Shown here piece by piece: positions 12,159-22,577 of a stretch of DNA of 64,000 bases (the stretch's first letter is position 1; every line of letters begins with the position of its first letter). Made by a program: the position numbers and the translations under genes. A model generated the notes under the pieces. The model worked only from the letters and a program-made list of their open reading frames with translations. It made no database searches and was not told the DNA's origin. This DNA comes from Cryptomeria japonica (Eukaryota > Streptophyta > Pinopsida > Cupressales > Cupressaceae): NCBI RefSeq assembly GCF_030272615.1, contig NC_081406.1, positions 240,424,422-240,488,421 on the forward strand. The letters are read 5' to 3'.

Positions 12159-13265
12159 GTGCTAACTCAAACAAGGCTTAGGGAGAACCCTTGTATGATT
12201 TCCATCATTGAGCCTAGAACTGCAAAAGAAGCCTTTGGAGATGAACACTGGATCAAGGCAATGGAAGAAGAACTTGACCAAATAGAGAAGAACAATAAAT
12301 GTTCATTGGTACCTAGACCAGAGAACATGAATATAATAGGTAAAAAATGGGTATTCAGAAATAAACTAAATGAAGATGGAGTAGTGGTTAGAAATAAAGC
12401 CAGACTAGTATGCAAAGTATATGCACAAGAAGAAGGTGAAGACTATGGTGAGACATTTGCTCTAGTTGCAATATGTGAAGGAGTAAGGAATCTACTTGCA
12501 TTTGCAGCATACATAGGAATTAAATTATATCAGATAGATGTGAAGTCAGCATTCCTATATGGAATATTGGAAGAGGAAGTCTACATTGAACAACCATAAG
12601 GTTATACTTTAACTGTAGAAAAGGACATGGTACATGCAAATTACATAAGGCATTATATGGATTAAAGCAAGCACCTAGAGCATGGTATGAAAGATTGCAC
12701 TCTCACTTAGTGAAGATAGGTTTTCAAAGAACCATTGAATACAGTAACATATATCTCAAGACAAAAGGAGATACGATACCGATAAGTGAGGTATTTGTGG
12801 ATGATATCATTTTTGGAGGAAATGATGATATGTGCCATAACTTTCCTAATGAAATGAAGAATGAGTTTGAGATGTCACTGGTAGGTGAGATTAAAAAATT
12901 CATAGGTTTGCAAATCCAACAGATGAAGGAAGGTATTTTCATCACACAATCCAAATATGTGAAAGAAGTGTTGAAGACTTTTGGAATGGGAGACTATAAA
13001 CCAGGTGGAACACCAATGGTTACAAGTTGTAAATTGTCTAAGGAAGATGATTATGCATCATTGGATGAAAAGGAGTATAGGTCGATGATAGGTAAACTAA
13101 ATTATGTTATCTACAACAGACCGGACATTGCTCATGCAGTAGGATTGGTTGTCAGATTTCAGAAAAGTCTGAAGGAGATACACATGGTTGCAACCAAAAT
13201 TTTTTTTAGATATCTGAAAGGCACAATTTATTATGGATTATGGTATCCATATGTAGGAGAATTTG
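12159..13265 (+). pseudogene. Copia reverse transcriptase (element 1)
   Basis: WVFRNKLNEDG, YGETFALVA and YQIDVKSAFLYG (near residues 65-133 of the first segment) are the standard fingers and palm motifs, with the first catalytic Asp in QIDVKSAF. A TAA at 12597 falls at an expected Gln codon. After a short frame change ALYGLKQAPRAWYERL is readable near 12650-12690. The polymerase centre is FVDDIIFGG (near 12797), with both aspartates present and the usual Tyr replaced by Phe. FIGLQIQQ, KEVLKTFGM and RPDIAHAVG follow. Confidence 0.9.
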
Positions 13266-13745
13266 ATTTAAAAGTCTATAAAAATGCAGACTGGGCAGGC
13301 AATGTTGATGACAGAAGAGTAAAATCGGAGGAGCATTTTTTCTTGGAGGCAAACTAGTGTCTTGGAGCAACAAGAAATAGAGTTGTATCTCTCAATCAAC
13401 TACAAAAGCTGAATATGTTGCAGCTTACATGAATTGTACGTAGGCAATTTGGATGAAACACATTTTGGAAGGTTTCAAGTTAAAATATAAGAGTCGGTAA
13501 GGATTTTCTATGATAACACAAGTTCTATAAACATTTATAAGAACCCGGTGTTGCATGCTAGGACAAAGCATATTGAGCTAAAGTATCATTTCCTAAGAGA
13601 GAAAGTGCAGAGTAAAGATGTGTCACTAGAGCATGTATCTACTAAAGAAGAGCTAGTAGATATCTTTACTAAACCTCTACCTATGGCTACATTTGAGTAT
13701 CTTAGAGGTAAGTTAGGGGTTTTACCCCTACATGAAGTCAATTAA
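13266..13745 (+). pseudogene. Copia RNase H (element 1)
   Basis: The segment around NADWAGNVDDRRV (near 13284-13322) holds the first Asp of the Copia RNase H. After a stop at 13355 the pattern resumes with TTKAEYVAA (near 13400), holding the Glu, and finally with LHARTKHIELKYHFLRE and VDIFTKPLP (13548-13690), the usual C-terminal signature. The frame shifts at least twice. RNase H would remove the RNA template during cDNA synthesis. Confidence 0.88.
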
Positions 13746-14059
13746 GAAGATGTTGAAGACCTCAATCCCAGAGCCTATTGAAAATATTGAAGCAGGATCG
13801 GTGAAGAGTGGAGCTACTGCACAGGGGGAATAGCTAGTTGCAGATTGGTGAAGCATGGAATGATTTACCTTCACTTTGGCATTGTTGTGAAAGGGGGAGA
13901 AGAATTGTATATGATTGATAGCCAGTTACTTGTCGAAGACATGAAGATATAGTTGAAGGAAAGTATATGGAAAAATGTAAACCAAGATTCCTATACTTGT
14001 GTATATGATTTACTCTCAATCATCACAATCAAAGGGTATTGAAATTTGTATTTCCATCA

Positions 14060-14076
14060 ATGCCAAACAGAGAGAT
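14060..14076 (+). other. Degenerate polypurine tract of Copia element 1
   Basis: atgccaaacagagagat lies directly before the TG of the 3' LTR. The place and flanks match the usual purine-rich primer (AAAGGGGGAG type) with several G residues lost. A better purine run near 13888 is not adjacent to the LTR. Confidence 0.7.
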
Positions 14077-15435
14077 TGTTGGCATTGCATAAAGATTGCA
14101 TTGATGAAGTATAGTGTTGTCATTGATTTCAATAGTAACCGGTAATGGAGTTGTATTGCAACCGATAATGATGCAGTTATGCAACCGGTAGTTAAGTAGT
14201 GATGGTAACTGGTCACCCTAACTAGTTGATAAGCAGAACCCTAACCGATGGAGCTTGGAGAATCGGTTGTGATGATCTATACCAAATGGTGATCGGAGAT
14301 GAAGGTGCAATGTCAAAATGATGCACATGATGAGTTTCAAAGTGGTTTTGGAGCGTGAAGATAATCGTTTATCTTGGGAATGATCTAATGCATAGCATAA
14401 AGTAAAAAATGCGTGATGAGCTATAGGATCAAATGTGCGGTGATCCAGGAGCAGTTGAAGTTGTCTAGAACAATGTGTAGTTGATTGCTATGTAATCCAA
14501 CGATTATGATTGAACCGATAAATTTATAATCTCTATGAGATTTGTAGGTTTTATAAGGTCGATGATTTGTTTCAATGTTGTGTTGGCAAATTTGGTTAAG
14601 TGTGGTAGTGATTGTTACTGTACCAGAAGGAGTGTCTGCAGAATGTTATGAAGGCAGATAGGAGCATAAAAGGATCTTATTAAGCAAGGAAGTGCTATTT
14701 CTAGATTAGCAAAGAACTTGTTGTTCTCTAACCATTATAATAATTAAATTCCTTAACCGGGTAAGCTTTAACAAGCAAGGTGTTGTTTAAATCCTCTAAC
14801 CAGGTGATCTATTAGCTTAGATTTGAAATCCTCTACCGAGGTTACCTCTAACAGGGTACTACCTTTAACAGGGTATTGTAGTCAACCCCTTAACCGGGTG
14901 GTCCTTAACCGGATATGTTCTTAACATGACATTATTGTATAAGCTTCTAACAAGGCTTGGATCCTAACAGGGCAAACTTCAGAAGAGTTCAAAATACTTG
15001 TGGGTATTCATCCCCACCATGGTTTTTCCCATTTGGGTTTCCACCTGAAAATAATTGTATCAAGTGGTGAATGATTTTGTGGATGTGTTTTGATATGGTT
15101 GATATAAATAACTGGTAAATCCACTTAGATATGTTTAGATGACCATAAATGATCTGAAATGTGCTATTACTAATATTAGTGAAGAAGTGGTTTAATGTTT
15201 TGGTAAATGGCATTTGAGTTTCATATCTGTTGCATTGTATCATTGATATTTTGATCAACCGGTAAAGTTTGACATTGCAATTGCAATTTTTGATACAGTG
15301 TCTAAATTGGTTAGGTTAGCAAGTTGTTTCTGAGTTGAAATTAATTTTGGTGAAATTTTAGTTTATTTTCTATCTACTGATTCACCCCCCCCTCTCAGTA
15401 GTTGATCGGATCCTTATAGTTTCGTCATATTATCA
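14077..15435 (+). repeat. 3' LTR of Copia element 1
   Basis: Starts TGTTGGCATTGC and ends CATATTATCA. Collinear with the 5' LTR. The many substitutions between the two copies suggest an old insertion. The 5-bp flank CTCTC at 15436 pairs with CTCCC before the 5' LTR. Confidence 0.93.
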
Positions 15436-16307
15436 CTCTCATGGTAGTCTAGGTCGTAAAGCTCATGGACAAGCCCCACAACACTTTGACCGCACTACTA
15501 GGATGTCACAAGTCTATAGTACTTTGTGATAAAGAAATTTGTTTTAAGGTTTGCCCCAAAGTTGAGATCTGATTATATTTTTCTCTTTGTTTGTTTGTTT
15601 TTAAATTTTAAATGAAACTATTAAATGAAGACTAGAAACAAAAAGATGATGCAACTATTTCATATTGGGTCCACCATGCAACTATTTCACATCGGGTCCA
15701 CCAAAATATAATGGAGGAAATTTGTTATCTCAAGGATGATGAATCCTAGAGAATTGTAAATTGGCCCTCTAGTACCTCGTTTAAACTGGTGCTAAGGGTG
15801 AGCCAGGGGATGAAAATTCAATAAGCTAACAAACTACAAAATGAAGCTCCCAAATGAATTTGTTGAATTTATTCTGAGGATGAGCATGCAAAACTAGGAC
15901 ACCAGTGTGGTGCATTGTCGTCCTTTGCAGACAAAACATAAAAATTATATGGGAGCGACAAATGTGATTATATAACTAAATAAATACAAACAATAACAAA
16001 CTAATCTACCAACACAAAATGCAAAATACTGAAAAAAAAAAAAAAGAAAGAAGAGTAAGCGAAACTCACAACCAGTCCACGATTGAAGCCTCCAGTGAGA
16101 TGATTTCTTTTCCTTGAATATTAAACCTGCACACAAGGAAGAAGGAAAATGTTGGGGGTTGTGTTTTGGAGTCTACCTCAGTTAGACCCCTGTTTTGGTG
16201 TTTCCACCTCCACAGATAACCCAGATAGTAGCAACAAGGAAAATCGAATGATAAAGATGAAAGGAACACAATTGGAATAATAGATAGATTGGAACAAAAT
16301 ATTATGA
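15436..16307 (-). other. Right part of the interrupted Gypsy-type remnant
   Basis: This should hold the 5' leader and start of the interrupted gag on the minus strand. No clear protein motif or primer site was found. It contains a 27-bp tandem duplication (15649-15702) and an A-run at 16030-16045. Confidence 0.4.
15649..15702. repeat. 27-bp tandem duplication
   Basis: Two head-to-tail copies of a 27-bp unit starting atgcaactatttca and ending gggtccacc (15649-15675 and 15676-15702), differing at two sites. Confidence 0.9.
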
Positions 16308-16827
16308 ATATGCATACAAACCAAAGAAAGTGAGTGCACTCCCCTTCCAAGACTTGTAAAGATAACATTGTGAGTTGCTCGAGGGAATGCAACAATGGTA
16401 GTGTTGTGAAAACTTGTGAATACCACTCAAGAAGATTGCCAAAGATTTAACCTAAAAGAAAACAATCAAGAATCCAAAAAATGCCTTCAAACGAGAGCGA
16501 TATAGGCCATTGAAGGAAAACTGACGTCGGTGGGTGCATGCAGAGGCATTACAATTCCTTCCAGGCATAGGCATAACACTCAAACGACCACTTGTGGGCT
16601 GTCAGATTTATGGGACACTATCACGTCACAACAGACGTCTTCGTGCCACACTAGTGTCTTGAAGATGACAAGTTGGCAGAGTTGGTAATATTCTGGTTTG
16701 GAGCTGACTAAGCGATCTAGGTGGGCAAAAAGATAAAAGTGGAAGTACACGCCGTCTGATGATGTGGAGGAAGACGCCATTTGTTGCGTTGAATTATACA
16801 AGGTGTGATTTTGGATATTACACATTT
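16308..16827 (-). repeat. Direct repeat, right copy (possible LTR remnant)
   Basis: Same orientation and order as 2262-2790. The similarity stops at tattacacattt, where a long inverted-repeat element begins, so the outer part of this copy may have been lost or displaced by that insertion. Confidence 0.7.
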
Positions 16828-17346
16828 CTACCCAAATAGTTGTACACATAGGAATAAGATTTTTCACTATAATAACAATATTTGTTTAAGTGAGCATCTT
16901 ATTTTATTAAATGAGAATCTTATTTTATAAATTGCACACTTATAATGGATCCTATGATATTTTATTTGAAACAAAAAGTTATTTATTTCACTTGTTGAGG
17001 AGAGGGGCTAGTAGTTGTACACCCACTTGTGCTTATAATACTAAGTATTGCCACATTTTTATACTATATATTACAAATAAATAATCTAGTTGTAAATCAA
17101 AAAATTACCAGATGGTTAAAAGGGACTAATACTTGAACACATGAGAATCTATAAATGTAATATGAAAAAGATATAAATACATTTGTTAACAGGTGAAATA
17201 AATAAATTTTTGTTTCAAATAAAATATAATAGCTATCCACTATAAGTGTGTCATTTATAAAATAAGATGCTCTTTTGCTCACTTAAACAAGTATTCTTAC
17301 CATAGTGAGAAAAATATTATTCTCATGTGTACAAATATTGGGGTAG
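16828..17346. mobile_element. Long inverted-repeat element (MITE-like)
   Basis: Starts ctaccc and ends gggtag. The left arm (about 16828-16990) and the reverse complement of 17190-17346 agree over about 155 bp: tgtacacat, ctcacta, ttgtttaagtgagca, gcatcttattttat, ttatttgaaacaaaa and ttatttatttcac occur in the same order. The arms enclose about 200 bp. No transposase is coded. No convincing target duplication was found, so the superfamily is unknown. Confidence 0.75.
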
Positions 17347-18134
17347 CAATATATTGATTGGAGTATTTCATATTAATATTTTGTCTTGTCACAAATATAA
17401 AAGGTGAGCAAAATAAATGCTTTGTATTTTACTATGGCATTTGAGGGATTGTCAAAAGGTTTTAGTGTTCAACTATTGGTCCGTCTATGCTAGATATAAG
17501 TTACAATTTACATAATAATCTATTCTTTTTATAACAACAAATATTATTTTGTTCTTCCAATTCACTATTTTCAATTGTTCCAATTGTATTTCTTGTAATT
17601 TCTATTTGCTTTCTTCAATAAATAAATAAATATTTTTTTGTGTTCAACTATTGATCATTTTGTGCTCGATATAAAGTTAGAGATAACAAACATCTATGAT
17701 TACTAATAGGTATTTGGTCCATTTAAGTTTCATATAATTTATATTTTATATAGAAATACTATATTCTACTAATAACAAATGATATTTTTTTATTCAACTA
17801 TTACAAATTTTTTAATTAAGTTTTGGTCAAACTTTTAATAAGTCATTTTTTGGACACTTTGTAGTAGATGTGTTATTTTGAAGAGTTACATGATGAGTCA
17901 CACTTTCTAAACTTAGTTGTAGATAGTTAAGTGTCCATTATAGATGTCAAAATAAAATGGAGGTCTTACAACATTTATTCCATATAACAACTACATGTTG
18001 ACAAAATTAGCCCACATGACTATTGGTTTCTCTCCCCTAATGGACATGTTTATGTCTTTTATATATAACATTTATAGGTTTTCATGTGTTCAAGTATTGG
18101 TCCATTTTAATCAACATTTGATAATTTTTTCGTC
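17098..18134. repeat. Second inverted-repeat pair overlapping the first
   Basis: The reverse complement of about 17098-17180 matches about 18050-18134. Shared words are acatttatag, tcatgtgttcaagtatt, ggtcc/agtcc and tggtaattttt. The pair could be the ends of a 1.0-kb element. Between the arms the motif tgttcaactattg recurs near 17465 and 17641. The left arm lies in the spacer of the 16828-17346 element, so one structure has been inserted into or built on the other. Confidence 0.6.
17347..18045. other. AT-rich spacer
   Basis: No gene recognised. It contains drifting copies of the tgttcaactattg word and is likely the interior of the inverted-repeat structure just described. Confidence 0.4.
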
Positions 18135-18257
18135 GAAGGCGACTCCTTATCTGAAATGGACGAGCTCAATTCACAAATCGACGTTCCACACGTGCCGAGA
18201 AATGTGGAAGATGATTGGAAGGATATGAGTCGTTGGATCATTTTACCAAAACGTTAG
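18129..18257 (+). other. Short coding-like, GC-richer island
   Basis: A 42-codon open stretch ending in TAG at 18255 reads as an acidic, polar peptide (EMDELNSQIDVPHVPRN, DDWKDMSRW) and is clearly richer in G and C than the DNA on both sides. It could be the last exon of a lost or captured gene. No start codon or acceptor can be fixed, and I recognise no family. Confidence 0.25.
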
Positions 18258-20671
18258 CCATTGTTTTTACTGCTTTGCGTTCTAATGACAATAGGGACTT
18301 ATCTTACAGATTGGGAAATTTGCAACATACAAAGGACTAAGTTTTTTAATTTTAAACTTTTTAAACGTACCTAACTTTTCCAAAAGCTACACGTAATACT
18401 TGTATAAGTTTCTGAATACTCATTTTAAAATATATAATTATTTTTATCAACGATGACCATGCACGCGAAAATAAAAAAATAAAATATTGAATAACCCGAA
18501 CATTTCCTCCCTTTGCCGTATCATTTTTCCTCCCTCTACCGTAGGTTTGACCTTGAAAAATTCTGCAGTAGAAAGAGAAAACTTGGTTGGAACTAAGCTC
18601 AAAAAGGAGTCTCAAGCCCCGCCATATTTAGTAGAGACTATTGGACCCTCTATATCCTAAACCCTTTCTGAGCCTCCTTTCCGAAGCTGTAGCTTTGGGA
18701 GCAACACAAATTTTTATATTCGTTTACTCTCTGCAAATACTTTTCTCTTTTGTGTGTTGACGTCTTTATGGCCTGCAATTTCTTTATTAGTTTGCGGGCT
18801 TATTCATAATCGTAGTACAAATTTGGCGGATGAGGGAATTAAATGAATGTGAAAAATGGTAAAAAATTATTATTATATATTATAATGTGGCATTCAATTA
18901 TAACTTTATAATTTTTATTTTAAAAAATATATATATTTTGTGAAATATATTATAATGTGATGCTTATTTATAATTCCAAATTTCAAATATAAAATACTTT
19001 ATGAAAAATATATATTATTTTAAAAAGTTAATTAAAATAATTTATAATTTTCTTTTTCATTTTTATTTTGTTTATTATAAAGTATTTTTTACATAAAATG
19101 ATATTTTATATTCAATTTTAAAGTAAAATTTGAAAAAAAAATAAAAAATGAATTAATAATATATAAATAAAGATAATCAATAGTTTTTATCAATTATCTA
19201 ATTTTTAATATAATTTATTTGAAATTAAATATAAAATATTATCATATATTGTTAATTAATCTATCATTTTTTCCACACATAATAACACATTTAAATTAAA
19301 TTTAAAGACAAATTTTTAATTTATATAATATTATAGATAATTAAATGAAAAAATATTGAATAAACTTTTTTTAATATTTCTTTTTTTATTATAAAGTAAT
19401 TTATTAAATATAATAATATATTAAAATGATTTTTTAAGGATTTTTTTTTATTTAAATAAAATAATAAGATAATTGAAAAACTAAATAAATATTGTTTTTA
19501 TTTCAATAATGAATTAATTTTTAAATTTGATCTTTGATTAAAAAAAAATCTTTAACAATATCGATAGTTTGTATTAATCTAAATAACATTAAATAAGAAT
19601 AATATTAACAATCATTATAATTATAATATTTTAAAAGAAATAATTTTAATATTCCTATTGAAATATTTTTCTTTAAAACATTAATTAATTTTTAGATAAC
19701 AACTGCAATAATATTTTACATTATCAAAATCAAATAATGTTTTTTTTTTTTAAGTTTTATTTTATATTTAATTTTACTTTGTAACTTTTAAAATAGAAGT
19801 TAAAATTTTAGCTATAACAATTTTCATATAGTTTATTTTTTATTTTAAATATTTTATTTGAAATGTGATTTTAGTTTTAAAAATATAATTTATCTAAAAA
19901 AGTTAATTATATTTATGTTGAATTTATAATTTTTTGCAAATGCAATTAACATTTATGAAATTGGTCACACAAAATATTTTTCTATCTTCTCCTTAATTGT
20001 GTCAAAATAGGAGATCTATAATAGGGTATGGCATCTACCATAACATCATGGAAGGGAATTTTGTCACATGTTACATCCCTCTCTTTCTTTCATCCTCTCT
20101 CTTTGTTATTTATAGCTCATTCTATTTTTCTCCTCTATCTCGTTATATTTTACTCTCTCTATTGCAAACCATTTCTAACATATTATATTTAAGCATAACC
20201 CAAAATCTAAAATGATAATTTTGAATTCAAACAACATATTCCAAACCCTAAAATCATGCTTAGGTCTATAGAATGATAATATATGCAACCCATGATCCTC
20301 ACATGTTCTTCAAAGGAAAACTATGAATACTCTATCAGCATTGAAAGATTAAGAGGTTTTGTTTTAGTCATGTTTGATACCTATAAGTGGATGCAGAGTT
20401 GGTTTAAAGCTATCACTTCTATATTTAGACATTAATTGCACTAACAATATCATTCGCCAAATGATATGTCAGTTGATCTCATTAACTACACAATTATATA
20501 AAAAAAATTGACCATTTTTTTCTCAATAGACCTTCCGAAACTCTTAGACGTACCCATTGCACACTAAAATACAATTGCTCATTTTATTTGCAGCTGAATT
20601 ATTTATTTACAATTTATAGTGTAAATATGTAGCAAGCACAAATGATTGTAAACCTATATATTAAACCTTAT
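18258..20671. other. Long AT-rich intergenic DNA
   Basis: About 2.4 kb, from 18840 on almost entirely A and T with short tttaatt and taaaat words and no lasting periodicity. Nothing coding is recognisable. A slightly GC-richer patch at 18480-18830 has CT-rich runs that might be a promoter or leader, but no gene follows. Confidence 0.5.
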
Positions 20672-20759
20672 AAAACTACTGACCCCTTTCTCATGAAACC
20701 ATGTTTCACCATCCCAAAACTACTGACCCCTTTCTCATGAAACCATGTTTCACCATCCC
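20672..20759. repeat. 44-bp perfect tandem duplication
   Basis: Two identical copies of a 44-bp unit (20672-20715 and 20716-20759) starting aaaactactgacccc and ending caccatccc. The perfect match points to a recent event. Confidence 0.95.
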
Positions 20760-21290
20760 ATATTGAATGAGACAATTATAGGTTGAGTAGGATACCAAGA
20801 ATGCACAGCGATGTCACATCGACTATATTATTGCAGTGCCCATTAAAGATGAAGTAGTACATATTTTCGGCAACATTTGCTCAGATCTCATTTTGGAATG
20901 CGTTCCAACTGCAGTCGATTTGACAGGCCATTGCCGTCCTACTGTAAAAGTTTAAATTGCTATCTCAGTTCGTGGTACGGATGATCTCTTAAATTTAGTC
21001 GATTTGACTCCACACTGCATTCGTACTCTAATAAATAAATTTCACACGGACTGCATTAGCTTGGATAGCAATACCTACTCATGAATTTATCGGTAAAAGA
21101 GGTTCTACTTTCTTTTTCAGTCCTTTCGTACAGGAGGTACACATGCTCTACACTACACCTACTAAACGCAAGGACGAATGAGCTGTCTTTTTCCTTTGAC
21201 GCCACTGAATATTATCCGGTGGATTCTGATTAATGTCATCTTTATCTTGCTGAGAGGCACTCACCTTATCGAATTTCCCACATATTGGAT
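20760..21290. other. Non-coding, GC-richer than its left flank
   Basis: Mixed-composition sequence with no recognised gene. It leads directly into the structured duplication that starts at 21291. Confidence 0.4.
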
Positions 21291-21833
21291 ACTGTTGGGA
21301 GTAAGCTTGAGTTGTAACAGCATTTAATGTGCGCGTAACCATTGGCCACCTCAAGAATCTGGTGATTCAATACGCTCAGAGTCCATGGCTTCAACTTGGT
21401 ATCTTATTATTGCTCTCAACGTACACCCACGCCCATACATTTATAGTCCTAACGAGGAATCCATGAAATACATTATTACTGACACTGAATAGTGTTTGGT
21501 AGAGTCCATGGCTTCAACTTGGTATCTTATTATTGCTCTCAACGTACACCCACGCCCATACATTTATAGTCCTAACGAGGAATCCATGAAATACATTATT
21601 ACTGACACTGAATAGTGTTTGGTACTATTGGGAGTAAGCTTGAGTTGTAACAGCATTTAATGTGCGCGTAACCATTGGCCACCTCAACAATCTGGTGATT
21701 CAATACGCTCAGAGTTCATGGCTTCAACTTGGTATCTTATTATTGCTCTCAACCTACACCCACGCCCATACATTTATAGTCCTAACCAGGAATCCATGAA
21801 ATACATTATTACTGACACTGAATAGTGTTTGGT
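21291..21833. repeat. A-B-B-A-B composite tandem duplication
   Basis: Unit A is 87 bp and unit B is 123 bp. Order: A1 21291-21377, B1 21378-21500, B2 21501-21623, A2 21624-21710, B3 21711-21833. B1 and B2 are identical; B3 differs from them at three positions; A1 and A2 differ at two. The simplest history is duplication of the 210-bp AB unit, then a later duplication of B alone. Confidence 0.95.
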
Positions 21834-21852
21834 GCGTTCCGACTAGTGTTTT

Positions 21853-22142
21853 CTTTATCTGCTTAAAGGCATTCTCATTATCGCATTTTCCACGTCCTTA
21901 CGACTACTGATTAGGTACTGTTAGTAGGTAATAAACTTTGGTGCAGTAGTAATAGAATGTATCTTATCCGATCAGCTATTAGCTGTCTTCACATTATCGC
22001 AGTACTTAATCAGTAGTAGTAAATATCAATGCATCTTGTCCGATAAGGCTATTAGCTGTCTTCACGTTATCACAGTACCTAATCAGTAGTAGTAAGGACA
22101 AGTCGGAAATTGAATAAAGTGAATTTGTCTAAGCAGATAAAG
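21853..22142. mobile_element. Foldback element with an inner tandem repeat
   Basis: The left arm (21853-21922) and the reverse complement of 22066-22142 share ctttatctgctta, gtcctta and actactgattaggtactg in order, giving arms of about 70 bp. Inside are two copies of a unit of about 66 bp (21956-22022 and 22028-22093) containing ctattagctgtcttcac. It looks like a small foldback or MITE-type element. No transposase is coded. Confidence 0.7.
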
Positions 22143-22151
22143 CTAATGCAT

Positions 22152-22577
22152 TAGGGGAGAGGATCCACTGGTTGTGCACCTTAATTTCGTGCTTTTCAAA
22201 ATCTTACGTGGAAATTTCAGATCACTCTGAATTTTTTATAGCAGCTTACTTGGCAAGTCCCTTACTTATAACTAAGGTTTCAAGGCCACATCATCAAATA
22301 TGATGCCACATTGGCATGCCTTTTGCCAAGGTGTCCAAAACAGCCCCCCCAAAAAGTGAGACCAATAGTGTGCAAAAGGGCCTCAATACTTGTGCAGCTG
22401 AGGTGGCATCACATTATTGGTTACTTTTCACAACAAATGATATATTTCATTCAATTAGTGGTACTTATCATACAACTATTGGTGCAATGTTGTACAAAAG
22501 TTGGACATTAAATCAACAAGTATGGGGGTATTAAATCAACAATTTCTATCACAAGAATTGGAACGTGCTTTCTCCTA
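22152..22577 (+). mobile_element. MITE copy 1 (TA...GGGGA termini)
   Basis: Collinear with the reverse complement of 25010-25410, roughly 85% by eye. Shared segments include aatcttacgtggaaatttca, gcttacttggcaagt, gccaaggtgtccaaaaca, ggtgcaatgtt and acaagaattgga. The left end is TAGGGGAGAGGATCCACTGG. The right terminal repeat has lost about 16 bp and now ends ctttctccta. The internal open frames in both copies come from the shared sequence and are not a recognised protein. Confidence 0.8.

Larger units (their letters stand above)
8151..15435 (+). mobile_element. Copia LTR retrotransposon, complete but decayed
   Basis: A 7.3-kb element with two LTRs (1415 and 1359 bp), a tRNA-Met-type primer site, gag, protease, integrase, RT and RNase H in Copia order, and a degenerate polypurine tract before the 3' LTR. 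The right LTR starts TGTTGGCATTGC and the left starts TATTGGCATTGC. Both end in TATCA. Flanking pentamers are CTCCC (8146-8150) and CTCTC (15436-15440), a target duplication with one transition. The coding region carries many stops and at least one frameshift, so the copy is dead. It lies inside the minus-strand Gypsy-type gag, so it is the younger insertion. Confidence 0.93.
2262..16827 (-). mobile_element. Gypsy-type LTR retroelement remnant with nested Copia
   Basis: On the minus strand, gag (8145 to about 6400) and a retropepsin-like segment (6378-5695) are followed by an unrecognised Pro/Ser-rich region and a polypurine tract at 3604-3616. A direct repeat of about 0.5 kb lies at each outer side (2262-2790 and 16308-16827) in the same orientation, as expected for what is left of two LTRs. 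No reverse transcriptase, RNase H or integrase could be read, so the copy is either internally deleted or from a non-autonomous family. A Copia element (8151-15435) interrupts gag. LTR edges and a target duplication could not be fixed, so the overall span is inferred. Confidence 0.5.

Noticed and set aside
9636..13745. Calling the Copia frames as working genes
   Set aside because: Stops, a frameshift and a changed protease site show they are dead.
13888..13904. gaaagggggagaagaa as the polypurine tract of Copia 1
   Set aside because: It lies about 175 bp away from the LTR; the degenerate tract at 14060-14076 is directly adjacent.
22311..22534. Two overlapping frames inside MITE copy 1
   Set aside because: Similarity with 25068-25442 is explained by the shared element; frames differ between the copies.
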